A stretch of DNA of 59,519 nucleotides from Tubiluchus corallicola (Eukaryota > Priapulida > Priapulimorpha > Priapulimorphida > Tubiluchidae): NCBI GenBank assembly GCA_030141605.1, contig JAQGDQ010001145.1, positions 1 to 59,519 on the forward strand, given 5' to 3'. Below, piece by piece: positions 36,869-49,199 of the stretch. A program made the translations under genes and the position numbers. How positions within the stretch are numbered: the first letter of the stretch is position 1; every line of letters begins with the position of its first letter. The notes beneath the pieces are model-generated. The model did not search any database, was not told the DNA's origin, and saw nothing but the letters and a program-made list of their open reading frames with translations.

Positions 36869-37362
36869 ACAGTCATCACTGATACCGATACAGTCATCAC
36901 TGATACTGATACAGTCATCACTGATACCGATACAGTCATCACTGATACCGATACAGTCATCACTGATACCGATACAGTCATCACTGATACCGATACAGTC
37001 ATCACTGATACCGATACAGTCATCACTGATACCGATACAGTCATCACTGATACCGATACAGTCATCACTGATACCGATACAGTCATCACTGACACCGATA
37101 CAGTCATCACTGATACCGATACAGTCATCACTGATACGATACAGTCATCACTGATACCGATACAGTCATCACTGATACCGATACAGTCATCACTGATACC
37201 GATACAGTCATCACTGATACCGATACAGTCATCACTGACACCGATACAGTCATCACTGATACCGATACAGTCATCACTGATAAAGCTACAGTCATCACTG
37301 ATACTGATACAGTCATCACTGATACCGATACAGTCATCACTGATACTGATACAGTCATCAGT
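36869..37362. repeat. 21-bp tandem repeat, about 23 copies
   Basis: The unit CAGTCATCACTGATACCGAT(A) is highly homogeneous, with one unit shortened and one altered (GATAAAGCTA). Because 21 is a multiple of three, several frames stay open on both strands (VITDTDT, SSLIPIQ, MTVSVSV). There is no supported gene. Confidence 0.97.
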
Positions 37363-37686
37363 ATTCACTATTTCAGTCAAATTCCTAGGAAGAAACACTG
37401 AAACGGGTCATTCTTAATAGTATATACGAGAATAAGTAGCAAAAATTTACCATTTCCAAAATAGCAAAAATACAGCCCCCCCTCCCGCCAACCCCCCCTC
37501 TACATGATCCCTTCCCGTGTACCCCGTTACGTAGGAACATAATTAACGAATTTCAACATCATAATTGCTTTGGCGTCCGACTATGGAAAACATCAAAGCA
37601 GCCGCAAACAACAACAACAACAACAACATTATTCAAGCAGTTGGTTCGCGTACTCTCAGCAAAAGTTTGCATCATGAAATGCTGAA

Positions 37687-37851
37687 CTAGCTCGTCGGTG
37701 GCAGCGGCTGTAAGTGCGGAGCGCCGAGCGGTTGTAGCAGCTCACTGAACGATGTCTCCAGGCAATGTTTCAAATCAGCGTAGCTGACAATCAGAATGTT
37801 TTGTTCATCTCTTGACATGAGCTGAATCTTCTCTGGTACCCCAGCATCCAG
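37687..37851 (-). CDS. PAN3: PAN3, last coding exon
   Basis: Encodes the final 54 residues: LDAGVPEKIQLMSRDEQNIL IVSYADLKHCLETSFSELLQ and a short Pro-rich tail ending in TAG at 37687-37689. It matches the C-terminal knob domain end of animal PAN3 almost residue for residue until the tail. The acceptor TCTTTGTAG directly abuts the 112-bp intronic array. Confidence 0.95.
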   Translation of the reverse strand: MDAGVPEKIQLMSRDEQNILIVSYADLKHCLETSFSELLQPLGAPHLQPLPPTS

Positions 37852-38755
37852 CTACAAAGACAAGTAACCAAAAGTGTTGTTTACTTTTGTCCATTAACTC
37901 TCTCTTTAAGTAAGCTAAACTTCAAAAATCTTGATAAACAAGATGCTTGTTTATCGAGCAAGTTAGTAGTTACAAATAACCAAAAGTGTTGTTTACTTTT
38001 GTCCACTAACTCTTTCTTTAAGTTAGCTAAACTTCAAAAATCTTGATAAACAAGATGCTTGTTTATCGAGCTAGTTAGTAGTTACAAATAACCAAAAGTG
38101 TTGTTTATTTTTGTCCATTAACTCTTTCTTTAAGTAAGCTAAACTTCAAAAATCTTGATGAACAAGATGCTTGTTTATCAAGCAAGTTAGTAGTTACAAA
38201 TAACCAAAAGTGTTGTTTACTTTTGTCCACTAACTCTTTCTTTAAGTAAGCTAAACTTCAAAAATCTTGATAAACAAAATGCTTGTTTATCGAGCAAGTT
38301 AGTAGTTACAAATAACCAAAAGTGTTGTTTACTTTTGTCCACTAACTCTTTCTTTAAGTTAGCTAAACTTCAAAAATCTTGATGAACAAGATGCTTGTTT
38401 ATCAAGCAAGTTAGTAGTTAGAAATAACCAAAAGTGTTGTTTACTTTTGTCCACTAACTCTTTCTTTAAGTTAGCTAAACTTCAAAAATCTTGATAAACA
38501 AGATGCTTGTTTATCGAGCAAGTTAGTAGTTACAAATAACCAAAAGTGTTGTTTACTTTTGTCCACTAACTCTCTCTTTAAGTTAGCTGAACTTCAAAAA
38601 TCTTGATGAACAAGATGCTTGTTTATCAAGCAAGTTAGTAGTTACAAATAACCAAAAGTGTTGTTTACTTTTGTCCATTAACTCTTTCTTTAAGTAAGCT
38701 AAACTTCAAAAATGTTGATAAAACAAGATGCTTGTTTATCAAGCAAGTTAGCAGT
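37852..38755. repeat. 112-bp tandem repeat, 8 copies, in PAN3 last intron
   Basis: Units start around GTTACAAATAACCAAAAGTG every 112 bp (37970, 38082, 38194...). Each holds the hairpin GATAAACAAG-ATG-CTTGTTTATC (up to 13-bp arms). The first unit overlaps the acceptor region of the terminal exon (CAAGTAACCAAAAGTG), so the array seems to have grown from the intron's 3' end. In later copies the acceptor-like segment has lost its AG. Confidence 0.92.
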
Positions 38756-39663
38756 TACCATAAAAAATTAAAAGTACACACAACTAATTATTGCACAAAA
38801 TCAAAAGACGGACCAACGTTACTGCTTTGTAAAAATTACTGAGTGATCATGTGCATACTTGCCAAAGTTAAGCAATGCTGGACTTAGTTATTAAATGGAT
38901 AGGTGACTGCACTTCTCAGCTGTTTAATCTACCATACCGCCTTCCACTATTTTCCTTACTGAGAAAAAGAGCGTACACATTTAAACACAGACAGGTGTCA
39001 AATTTCGAAGGATTATTCCTGATAAGAGTGGTAGATTCGTGTAGAATCATTATAATTAGGCCCTGCTATTAAGTGCTAGATAAAGGCAGGCAGCTTGAAG
39101 TGCAACACAATGCTGCCTGCCTCTTCCTTTGTACACTCATTCACTCCTACCCTCATTCAGAAGCAATCAAGCAACTAGGTCATAGCTTAGGGTGCCAAAG
39201 TGTGAGGGGCATCACATTTTAGAAAAAAATTCTTGTTCTCCTCGGAAAATGTGTATACTTTCATGTTCATGTAAAGCACATTTTATAGCACACCACAGGC
39301 AGTTACTGAGCGCAGCTTTTATATAAGTGCCAAATAACGAACAGGTGCAAGGTATAACACAACAAGAAGTTGTGCAACCTGCTTGAATATAAGTGCTATA
39401 CAAATACATGTAATTAACAACGGCCACGCAAAAACTAGGCTAATAGTGTTTCTAATACACCACAAGTAATTGTTTAACCTGCTCATTACATAAGCAACCA
39501 TAAGTTCACAATAGAGATGGGTGGGGCAAACTATCAGTCTGACGTGTTCATACGCCCCCTATCCTTAACACAACAACTAATTTACAGGACACAAATGTCC
39601 CCCCGGAAGCAAGTGGTCCCAGCAAGCGACGCGTCACGGACAACTCGTGCAAAAACACGATAC
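38756..39663 (-). other. PAN3 last intron, proximal part
   Basis: Contains a dispersed repeat at about 39319-39420 (AAGTGCCAAATAACGAACAG, AACAAGAAGTTGTGCAACCT) that recurs at 42669-42755 in the next intron upstream. Nothing else is recognised. Confidence 0.5.
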
Positions 39664-39802
39664 CTTATTGAGAGACTGTATAATGTGTGACATATCAATC
39701 CACGGCGTTCCGTCCTCCCGCACTTGGTGGAAAAGGTAATCACGAAACAATTTCAGCATGTAGCGATCTCCAGTTTCCGACCACGATGGATCCATGTTGT
39801 AC
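39664..39802 (-). CDS. PAN3: PAN3 internal exon (knob domain)
   Basis: Encodes YNMDPSWSETGDRYMLKLFR DYLFHQVREDGTPWIDMSHI IQSLNK, a highly conserved PAN3 C-terminal segment (WSETGDRY, LFRD.LFHQV). The acceptor is TTTTTTAATAG|G, where the G completes the Glu codon split by the intron. The donor is AATAAG|GTATCG, phase 0. Confidence 0.97.
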
Positions 39803-40029
39803 CTATTAAAAATACAAAAGACTGAAAGACAAGGTAAAGTTAGTCTTAAACTTTTACTAAAGACAAACAAAATCAGGTGAAATGTAGTTTGTCTTTACGA
39901 TGTTCTGCTACTGTCTGTAGTTTATATTATTTACCACTCAGTTGGTTTCTGATCGGTTGTTTCACATCAAATATTATGAAATTTGACCGAAACCAACCAA
40001 CCTACTACAAGATCTAGTTTTTTCTTCTT

Positions 40030-40512
40030 CCCAGCTTTTTCCTATGCGGGGTCGCCGTTGTGAATGAGTCTTCTCCACGCATTCCTGTTGTTGACCATCT
40101 CTTCATTTATGTCTTCTCTTCCCACATGATCTTCACCGACTCTTCTTTTCAGGTGTCCATACCATCGCAATCTTGCGAGGCTTCCACTACTTTTACTGTT
40201 CCTCTGATATTATTATTTCTAATTTATCTCTTCTTGTTATTCCCACCATCCATCTCAACATCCTCATCTCCACCACACGCATTTTCTTCTCTTCGGTCTT
40301 CTTTAGAGAAGCTGCTTCCAGCCCGTAGATTAGAGCGGGTCTGACCACTTCTTTGTGGACTTTCCCTTTCAGTCTCACCGACTCATTCATAGAAGGTTTT
40401 GGCACAGTTCTTACAGGTGGATGCCCTTCCTGACCCTAACCCTCCCTATTTATCCGGGCTTGGGACCGGCACTGAGTTGAGCTGGCTTGCCCCCCCCCCC
40501 CCCAGTGACTAG
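40030..40512 (-). mobile_element. LINE (RTE/CR1-type) C-terminal remnant with 3' tail
   Basis: The minus frame reads VVRPALIYGLEAASLKKTEE KKMRVVEMRMLRWMVGITRR, the common 'RPALLYGxExW...EMRMLRWxxGxTRxD' segment of non-LTR retrotransposons. It is followed by frame-broken traces of RLRWYGHL. The flanking GGATGCCCTTCCTGACCCTA and CCGGGCTTGGGACCGGCACT block and a C14 run are on the other side. It is dead and lies in a PAN3 intron. Confidence 0.7.
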
Positions 40513-40546
40513 GTTCCACAAGCGTATAATCAATTAGCTCCAGCAG

Positions 40547-40870
40547 CCTTTTACATACATTAAATACATTAAATACACTAAGAAGTACATTAAAATGCAA
40601 TGAAAAACTATAATTTTACATACATAAACATACACGATCATCAAGTATGCATTAAAATTACATACATTAAATACACTAAGAAGTACATGAAAATGCATTG
40701 AAAAACTATAATTTTGCATACACAAACATACACGATCATCGAGTATGCATTAAAAGTACATACATTAAATACACTAAGAAGTACATCAAAATGCACTGAA
40801 AAAATCAATTTTACATATACAAATATACACATATCGTCAAAAGCACAAAAAATCTCATACATTAAAGCAA
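40547..40870. repeat. About 100-bp tandem repeat, 3 copies
   Basis: ACATACATTAAATACACTAA recurs at about 40552, 40660 and 40757, together with AAAACTATAATTTT and ACATACACGATCATC. Confidence 0.85.
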
Positions 40871-41193
40871 ATTAAACAAACATTAAAATGCGCTGAAGAA
40901 CATGATTATTGATACACATAACACATACATATCTTCAAATGGGCACAATATTACACAGATTCTAACACATTATGAAACAGCAATATATAAAGTATAATTA
41001 TACTATTAATGACTATTGGTAAACATCCCGGTGTAAACAAAACAAAACAGCACATGAAAGGTAAAATTGTTTCACGGAAAGAGAGACCTACATACAGACC
41101 ATATTTCAATTTCCGTATTTATCTAAACACAAAGATTTTAGTCTGATCTTATATCAATAGCGACTGCTGGTGATCAAGCTTATAAAGCTTTTA

Positions 41194-41482
41194 CCAGACG
41201 GTTTAGTCTAGTGGTAATGCGTCTGCTTTCCGTCTGGGAGGTCGTGAGTTCGAACCAGCGGCCGGGTCATACCAAAGACTTTAAAAATGGTACCTGCTGT
41301 TGCCCTGCCTGACGCGTGGTATTTAGGGTAAAAGTGGGGTAATAATAGTCTCTGTTATGTAGTTGTAGGTTGTTATTTACAGTCGGCGATAATAGCTCTT
41401 TGAGCTAATGTTAATTGTTGACCCAAAAGCTGACTTTAAATAAAGATTATTATTATTATTATTATTATTTTATTATTGTTGC

Positions 41483-41557
<75 letters not shown>
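41194..41557 (+). mobile_element. tRNA-derived SINE, best-preserved copy 4
   Basis: The head starts CCAGACGGTTTAGTCTAGTG. The A box TAGTCTAGTGG is at 41204-41214 and the B box AGTTCGAACCA at 41247-41257, about 43 bp apart, as in tRNA genes. The body of about 190 bp runs to AAATAAAGATT, then (ATT)n to 41557. Four copies in 60 kb, with both orientations, show a moderately active family. No relation to a named SINE domain is claimed. Confidence 0.88.
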
Positions 41558-41558
<1 letters not shown>

Positions 41559-42419
41559 AAACCTTGTATTTCAGTGAGGCCTCTGCCAATGAAACAGTTC
41601 ACAATATCTTAACTTCTGGTACTTCTACCCTCTAAAATTGTCGTTGCTTTACACTGACTGATTGACAAACGTAACAACCATCATATGGTGATGCACTCAT
41701 GTTTAAAGAAGTAAGAAGAAGTGGTGACTTAATTTAATAGATCAAGGCAGCACTTCGGAAAACTTTTGCCGTCATTGAGAAGACTTTACGGGTTCATTAG
41801 CGATGCTGCTCACACCGTCGGACGATAATGCTCCCTAAGCCCATACATCTTAACGTTTCACAAACATTCATAATAGATGTTCTTGTGTTAATTATGAATG
41901 CTCTTGTGTTAATCCTGTCAGCGATAGCCGACTGATCTTGTTACTTTTCAAACAGCAGAGGAAGGCACTTTGTCGTCACCGGGTTAGATGATGATGTTTA
42001 CGTTTCTGCGCGGGTACCAACTTGGATAAACAATGGCGCCGTATCGAATGTTTCTATAAACCTCGAGTAAAACTATCTCTCCGTATTGCGTTACACAAGA
42101 AATTGAGTGGAATTGGATGATTAGATCTCTAGCATCCTACATACTTGTAGAGTATTTCCACGTTCATTCATCAGAAAATCAGTGAAAATTTTCAAACGTT
42201 CGAAACGCATTTATTGCTGACGAAGAAATAAAATTGAACAGTGACAGTGAATAGATTAATGATTTACATGTTTAAACACTAAACTCTGGTGATGAGGAAG
42301 ATATACAAATCTAAAAAATGTAGAAATATCAGTGACATAATCATGACTGCAAATCATACAATACACAATAATGACGAATCTGCACAAATTGTTTAATGTA
42401 TAAAAAAGATTTTACTTAC

Positions 42420-42484
42420 TCTGGCCGTTCATTGATTGTTCCCAGTTTTGTTAGCAATCGAAAGAGTCGACCACTCTCAACTTC
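42420..42484 (-). CDS. PAN3: PAN3 internal exon (coiled-coil/linker)
   Basis: This 65-nt exon encodes EVESGRLFRLLTKLGTINERP E, the conserved 'GRLFRLLxKLGTINERPE' block after the coiled-coil helix. Acceptor CTTTTCTAG, donor GTAAGT. It leaves a phase-2 codon completed by the next exon. Confidence 0.97.
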
Positions 42485-42668
42485 CTAGAAAAGCAAGGAA
42501 AGCTCCCATCATTTATTTAGACAGGAAAATTCATTTCAATATGTTTACATACTAACACAGAACAGAATAGTGAATATGCGATTTGTTCATAATGGGTTTC
42601 ATTGTTATCGACTTTAGAATATGAAAAAATGTTCTGTGAACGTCAGCATGTTGCCTATTTATTCAACT

Positions 42669-42755
42669 TTATATAAGTGCCACATAACGAACAGGTGCAA
42701 GGTATAGCACAACAAGAAGTTGCGCAACCTGCTTGAATATAAATACATGTAATTA
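42669..42755. repeat. Dispersed repeat, second copy (see 39319-39420)
   Basis: Shares AAGTGCCACATAACGAACAG and AACAAGAAGTTGCGCAACCT with the other copy 3.3 kb away in the same gene. Confidence 0.75.
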
Positions 42756-43352
42756 ATAATCACACAGATTCAATTTAATTAAAAAATAATCAGAAATTTC
42801 AAAAATATCAGCTACTTCTGGTACTCTTACAACTTTGTATATTGCGATTCTGAAGGGAAACGTCTTAGTGTAAATGCACCCATAAACTGTGGGCAGTGAA
42901 ACTTTATCCTATAGCTGAATGCATGAAGTTAAGCAGTCCTAGAAGTAGCTAGCAAGTGGATGGGCGGGTAGATACAAGAAAAACTCGTTTTGGGCAGTTT
43001 TGTTTGCATTGCTGCCCTGAGTTTTTCTCTTGTTGAGAGAAGGTGCATATACATCCAAACATCTCTGTATGTCCAGTGAGTCAGGTCATTGCATGTCCAG
43101 CGTGTCAGGTCACTTGTTCTCCCGGGACTGATAATGAGTAAATATATGGATCCAGAATAACCATAACCACGTTGGCACTGTGTTAAGAGGTGAAGCGCCA
43201 ATTTACAGTAAGCTAAATCGGCTTAATTTTGGTTGAATCATCAATAAAGACGAATTTAATTTACACAAGCACAATAAACCAGGAAACATAAATTAAAACA
43301 ATAAAAACATAAAAAGAAAGAGCCACATTTAGGCCCGCTATTTTACCTTTAA

Positions 43353-44003
43353 AGCACAAGAACCCCCCCCCCCCCCACTTACATAGAGCTTAAAAAATTC
43401 GTCTTGAAATTTTATGTCAGTTACATACTGCCTTTTGCAATACAGGGCTTGCATCGGCATGTAAATTTAAACTTAACCGTTAGGCGCAGCCATTTTGATG
43501 GTAGGTCATTTGAAACAAGTTTTGATAACATTGTGTAAAGTTTGAAAAAATAATCAGAGCATTCATAGCATACATGTTACTAACTAAGAAAATTTTTATA
43601 TTGCTGTATCTTGTCAATAAGATTGAAAATACGTTTTTGGATAGTGAGTGGCGCACCCTAGAGGGTGAGTCAGCGACATTTCAGCAATTGGCACGAACAT
43701 TTTCAATTATTATTTCTAGTTACGTAAGTCTTTCCACCAGGCAAGCAAAATGCTAAGTAATATAGATTTGCATGGAAATTGTTTTGACATGACTTAAAAT
43801 TTCCTTTTCTTCCCTTGATTTACGTTTGCATAGGTGACGTCACATAATGGCGCCGTCGGAACAGTATTGCGGGAGATTTAAAATGAAAACAAACAAAAAT
43901 TCCTTTCAACACGAATATGACATACGCATAAAATTGCCGTAAAGTAACAATTTTGTAAGGCGATTTTTCTAAAACCTACTTCAGGTACCCCTTTTCTTGT
44001 CCT
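43353..44003 (+). mobile_element. TTAA-type MITE family B, copy C (651 bp)
   Basis: Ends AGCACAAGAACCC and GGGGTACC..AAAAGAACAGGA-type (reverse AGGACAAGAAAAGGGG), with TTAA on both sides (43349-43352, 44004-44007). A C14 run near the left end is private to this copy. It is inserted in the 12-kb PAN3 intron. Confidence 0.82.
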
Positions 44004-44009
44004 TTAAAA

Positions 44010-45130
44010 AATGATTCGTACCTAAATACAGGCTCTAAAAGCAATCAACTTATCAGCATTCTAGAACATCACCTGTTTAATTCATGAGCAAATCTTAACA
44101 GCAAAACCACAAATTGGTGCATGAATATTAAATGGGACCCACCCAAAGCTTGACAGAACACCCCCCAGCGTGAAGCACACGCCCCAGTTCACCCGGCACA
44201 CCCACCTAAACAAATTTTCACCCTTCTCACAACAGCTGACAAGCGAGAGCAACACGAAAAATTGCGTCCGCAGTGGATAAAAACCACAATGTGTGGCAGA
44301 CAATAAAAGAACACAAGCAGCTGGATACAAGTATTGTGCATTGTTTATGAGACAATGGGATACGAGTATTGTACATTGTTTAGGAGACGGCAATGATTTC
44401 TGAGCACTAGGATGGAACCACAGCAAACGTGTGTTACAGAGAGATGATAAGAGAGCACAATAAAACAGCTGTTTGATGGTTGAAAGAACTTGGTTTACTG
44501 ACTGAGTTTTAAAACACGTTAAACTAACACATATTTAAACATACATTGTGGTGAATTCAAATGTAGGAATGCAGACTAGCCAGTGACCAGTGAGAATCAC
44601 ACATATAACTGACCATTCTTGCTATAATCATTATCAATTATTAATAATCGTCTTAAGCTATAATTTGATTTATAATTCTATGCTCGTTAATTATTTTACG
44701 TCCTCCTGTTAATTGTGTTTGTAAATATTTCCAGATGCTTAAGATTTGAGATAAAATACCAAAAATGACCTTATGGAATTACGATATACTTGGATGGTTA
44801 TTCAGTTTGCAGATGTGAATTTAGTGAAACACTTATAGTCAAACCTGTGGTAAGTGGTGCGTGCCCTAGCTATGATTATGGCTGCATGTGGTCAGTATCA
44901 GTTAACAGTTATGCTATATGACAAAGTATTGATTAATTTTTAATTTGTAACTTAAAATTATTTTCACATCTTACTGACTAATCCAGCTATGCAAGTATAA
45001 CATATGCATGCGCTAGTAACTAACAACTGCTGCTATACAAGAATAATGATTTAGATAAAATAAAATAATTTAATTTACATTTACATTATAGTTTAATTTA
45101 CTAATCTATTTGTACTAGTCTTGTTATTAA
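44010..45130. other. PAN3 intron stretch, no recognised feature
   Basis: A 114-codon minus frame (44082-44426) lacks homology signals that I recognise. A short duplication (ATTGTGCATTGTTTATGAGA / ATTGTACATTGTTTAGGAGA) is at about 44335-44388. Confidence 0.4.
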
Positions 45131-45133
45131 ATT

Positions 45134-45275
45134 AGTAGAAGGGTGGTAGACTCGATGATCTTTCGGTCTTTTCACCATCCTGTCTCTCTTAGTAGTCACA
45201 TCATTTGTTAATGCTATGTTGATGATGTTATTGAGACAAATAAATTTTTCTGTCTGTCTGTCTGCTATACTGTGA
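45134..45275 (+). mobile_element. Retroposon-like 3' end with (CTGT)n tail
   Basis: The non-repetitive block GACTCGATGATCTTTCGGTC leads to GAGACAAATAAATTTTTCTG and a short TCTG tail, the layout of a LINE/SINE 3' end. There is only one copy in the window, so the call is tentative. Confidence 0.35.
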
Positions 45276-45544
45276 AGATAAGCAGGATGTCAAAAACTGT
45301 TAAAGGGAACTATAATAGGGCCACCAGTTGAAAATGCTTCCTTCTTTCTCATTAAAAGAAACCACCCCACTATGCACAACATTAATATACTGCTACTAAC
45401 ACTGTTTACACTTTAATCATCTATTAAAAAATTGTACATAATTGAGCTCTAAAAGAAGCCAGGAGAGTTTTAATGAAGCCAATTATTGGATTAAACAAAT
45501 GCTAGCTATTATCTCCACAGATACACCAGCAAATCTCAGACCAG

Positions 45545-46180
<636 letters not shown>

Positions 46181-46431
46181 AGACTACATAATGATCTGTC
46201 TAACCTTAGCAATCCTTGTTATAATGGAAAATAAAAGAACCTGTCAGGTTTCCAACTCCACCGTTCGGAAATTTGTAGTTCGTTTTTGCAAAAAGTTTTG
46301 ATTTAAGTTCTCAGCCAGGATGAGAAAAAACTTCTTAGAACTCTTAAGATGGTAGAAAACAGAGAGAAACTTCATTTATGGTACGGTCAAAATGCTTCCT
46401 ATAGTCACGCCAATTCGAAACTAGAAAATTA

Positions 46432-47540
46432 GGACCGAAAGTGGACAAATGCGGATTACGGAGCCCGGAACAGCTTCGGATACTTTTCAAAGATGCAAGA
46501 AACAAGCATCCATGCAAGCAGCTCATAGAAAAGCTAAGCTCTGCTCCGAAAGTGGACAAATGCGGATTACAGAACCCGGAACAGCTTCAGATTCTTTTCA
46601 AAGATGCAAGAAACAAGCATCCATGCATGCAGCTCATAGAAAAGCTCAGCTCTGCTCCGAAAGTGGACAAATGCGGAATACAGAGCCCGGAGCAGCTTCG
46701 GATTCTTTTCAAAGATGCAAGAAACAAGCATCCATGCATGCAGCTCATAGAAAAGCTAAGCTCTGCTCCGAAAGTGGACAAATGCGGAATACAGAGCCCG
46801 GAGCAGCTTCAGATTCTTTTCAAAGATGCAAGAAACAAGCATCCATGCATGCAGCTCATAGAAAAGCTAAGCTCTGCTCCGAAAGTGGACAAATGCAGAA
46901 TACAGAGCCCGGAGCAGCTTCAGATTCTTTTCAAAGATGCAAGAAACAAGCATCCATGCATGCAGCTCATAGAAAAGCTAAGCTCTGCTCCGAAAGTGGA
47001 CAAATGCGGAATACAGAGCCCGGAGCAGCTTCGGATTCTTTTCAAAGATGCAAGAAACAAGCATCCATGCATGCAGCTCATAGAAAAGCTAAGCTCTGCT
47101 CCGAAAGTGGACAAATGCGGAATACAGAGCCCGGAGCAGCTTCGGATTCTTTTCAAAGATGCAAGAAACAAGCATCCATGCATGCAGCTCATAGAAAAGC
47201 TAAGCTCTGCTCCGAAAGTGGACAAATGCGGAATACAGAGCCCGGAGCAGCTTCGGATTCTTTTCAAAGATGCAAGAAACAAGCATCCATGCATGCAGCT
47301 CATAGAAAAGCTAAGCTCTGCTCCGAAAGTGGACAAATGTGGATTACGGAGCCCGGAACAGCTTCAGATTCTTTTCAAAGATGCAAGAAACAAGCATCCA
47401 TGCATGCAGCTCATAGAAAAGCTAAGCTCTGCTCCGAAAGTGGACAAATGTGGATTACGGAACCCGGAACAGCTTCGGATTCTGTTCAAAGATGCAAGAA
47501 ACAAGTGTCCATGCAAGCAGCTCATAGAAAAGCTATGCTC
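46432..47540 (+). repeat. 111-bp tandem repeat, 10 copies, open in several frames
   Basis: Ten units of 111 bp (37 codons) start near CCGAAAGTGGACAAATGCGG. One plus frame is open for 389 codons (unit KVDKCGLRSPEQLRILFKDA RNKHPCKQLIEKLSSAP). A second plus frame is open for 382 codons and a minus frame for 138. There is no good ATG before the array (an in-frame TAG lies about 30 bp upstream) and no clear acceptor. Differences between units include many replacements (L/I, R/Q, S/N, K/M, H/C), without the third-position bias expected for selected protein. I treat it as satellite DNA in a PAN3 intron, antisense to PAN3, with a small chance of an exon of an unknown gene. Confidence 0.9.
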
Positions 47541-48620
47541 TTACGTCACCGTCAACTTTTTCCACTACCTGTCCTTCTGTCACACAATCACTGGTAATGC
47601 ATGCACTTAACGCGGCACTCAACGGACTTTGACAAGTCATAAATTATACAATGAAAAATGTGCATTGATCACGTCGCATCCGACGCATATTTATGCGTTT
47701 TATTTATGAACATCTCTGCACAATGGTGCACATATCCATAATGGTAAAACTTTAAAACTCCTCGCTTCAATAGACAATATGAAAGAACCAAGGACGAAAG
47801 TCCACTTGGAACGATCGGATTTTCACATTTATTGCAAAAGTGGCAGCCATTTTATAAAGTCTCGAATGAGATTTGTCAATCCGCAAAAAATAGCAGATCT
47901 ATTACTAGATTTAAAAAATGCTAAAAAATCAAATTTTAAGTAAGTATCAGTGAGTAATCAAAATTTCTATCAGTATCCATCCTCACAGTAGTTGCAAAAC
48001 AGTGGTGTTATTTTAATCAAGTTATTTTAATTTTACATACTATTAACAAATAATAGTCTTTCTATGTTTTATATCATCCCATATATGAGCTTCATTCATT
48101 ACATCATTCCATTTTAAGCACTAATGTTTTCTTTATCACGATTCACTTTAAATTTTCAGATTATTTCCATTACTTTTTTTTCTTTCACTGTGTGGGACAA
48201 TCTAACAATCCCTGCTTTTCGATTGCCCGCAACACATTTACCTTTGTGTATAAGTGAACAGTGTTTGAGGCTTTTCCTGTGCAGTATTTCTTATTTGTAT
48301 TATGTTCATTGTAGGCCCTTTCACTAGATATTGTACATGAAACTATTGTAAATGTGTAATGTGAAATAAATGACTTATGACTTATAAAAAATAAAAATCT
48401 TTCATCTTTCAGCAGAATTTTGAAGAACGGGTCTAGGTAGCAGGGAGGTTTAACGAAGAAAATGTGTAATTAACCACAGTTTGTACATTTTTCATAACTT
48501 TAAAGTTTCAGAGAACAACGTCAGTGAATTTTTCACATTCAGCAGAATAAACTCACAAGTTCTACCTGTTCTGTAAACATTAAAATTCTAAACTTCTATG
48601 TTCACAACCAGATATAACCA
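47541..48620. other. PAN3 intron stretch, no recognised gene
   Basis: AT-rich DNA. At about 48180-48385 a 3'-UTR-like segment ends TGTGAAATAAATGACTTATG, possibly a LINE tail, without a recognisable coding part. Confidence 0.4.
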
Positions 48621-48951
48621 GGACCTATTTCAGAGGGGGGAAGTGGGGATACTTCCCCGGGGCCTCACCCTCCAGGGGGGCCTCACGCCAAGGTAACTTT
48701 TTTTTGCTTTATGCGAACATACTGCCTCATCTCTCTTGTCGCACGCACGCCGTTTGCCAGTATTGACAAGTATTAAGGACTGGTCTTGAGAATAAAGCAG
48801 TTTTTCTTTCAATTGTTCTTTCCTTTAACAACTGTATAACTATATATTTTCTCTTCGAAAATGTGTCTCCGGCGTTCTGGCAGTTCAAAACTTTTGGGGG
48901 CCTCACACGCCCCACTTCCCCGGGACTCGCTTAGGCTCAAATAGGCCCTGA
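48621..48951. mobile_element. MITE family A, copy 2 (331 bp, 9-bp TSD)
   Basis: Near-full-length relative of 804-1103, sharing AGTATTAAGGACTGGTCTTG and TTTCTTTCAATTGTTCTTTC internally and the same G-rich/C-rich inverted ends. It is flanked by ATATAACCA at 48612-48620 and 48952-48960. Confidence 0.8.
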
Positions 48952-49199
48952 ATATAACCACTTTTAATAAGTGATATACTATTACAAGATTAAAGCAATG
49001 TCTCCGTTATTACTCTCAATAATTACAATTTATCTATTCAATTAATAAAACTATTACATATTATGCATAAATTTTACACACGCTCTTAAAAAATACATTT
49101 TACGTATAAAACAATAAAATTACAATAAAAGCACTCAAGGGGAAGTGGGAGGACGAAGTAAAAACCTCCTTCCCTTTTTAGTTGTCACTCCATTTGCAG

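Larger units (their letters stand above)
34876..37686 (-). other. PAN3: Probable PAN3 3' UTR / downstream region
   Basis: No coding segment is recognisable here. The region between PAN3's stop and the AATAAA at 34870 contains unique sequence at 34876-35340 and 35700-36850 plus two tandem arrays. Transcript data are needed to fix its end. Confidence 0.4.

Noticed and set aside
36839-37417. VITDTDT repeat protein, 192 codons, and the MTVSVSV frame on the other strand
   Set aside because: 21-bp tandem array open in several frames on both strands. No conserved domain, no differential codon usage.
46432-47540. A repeat-protein gene antisense to PAN3
   Set aside because: Not called as CDS: no start codon, no acceptor, no bias to synonymous changes. 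Kept as a finding only.
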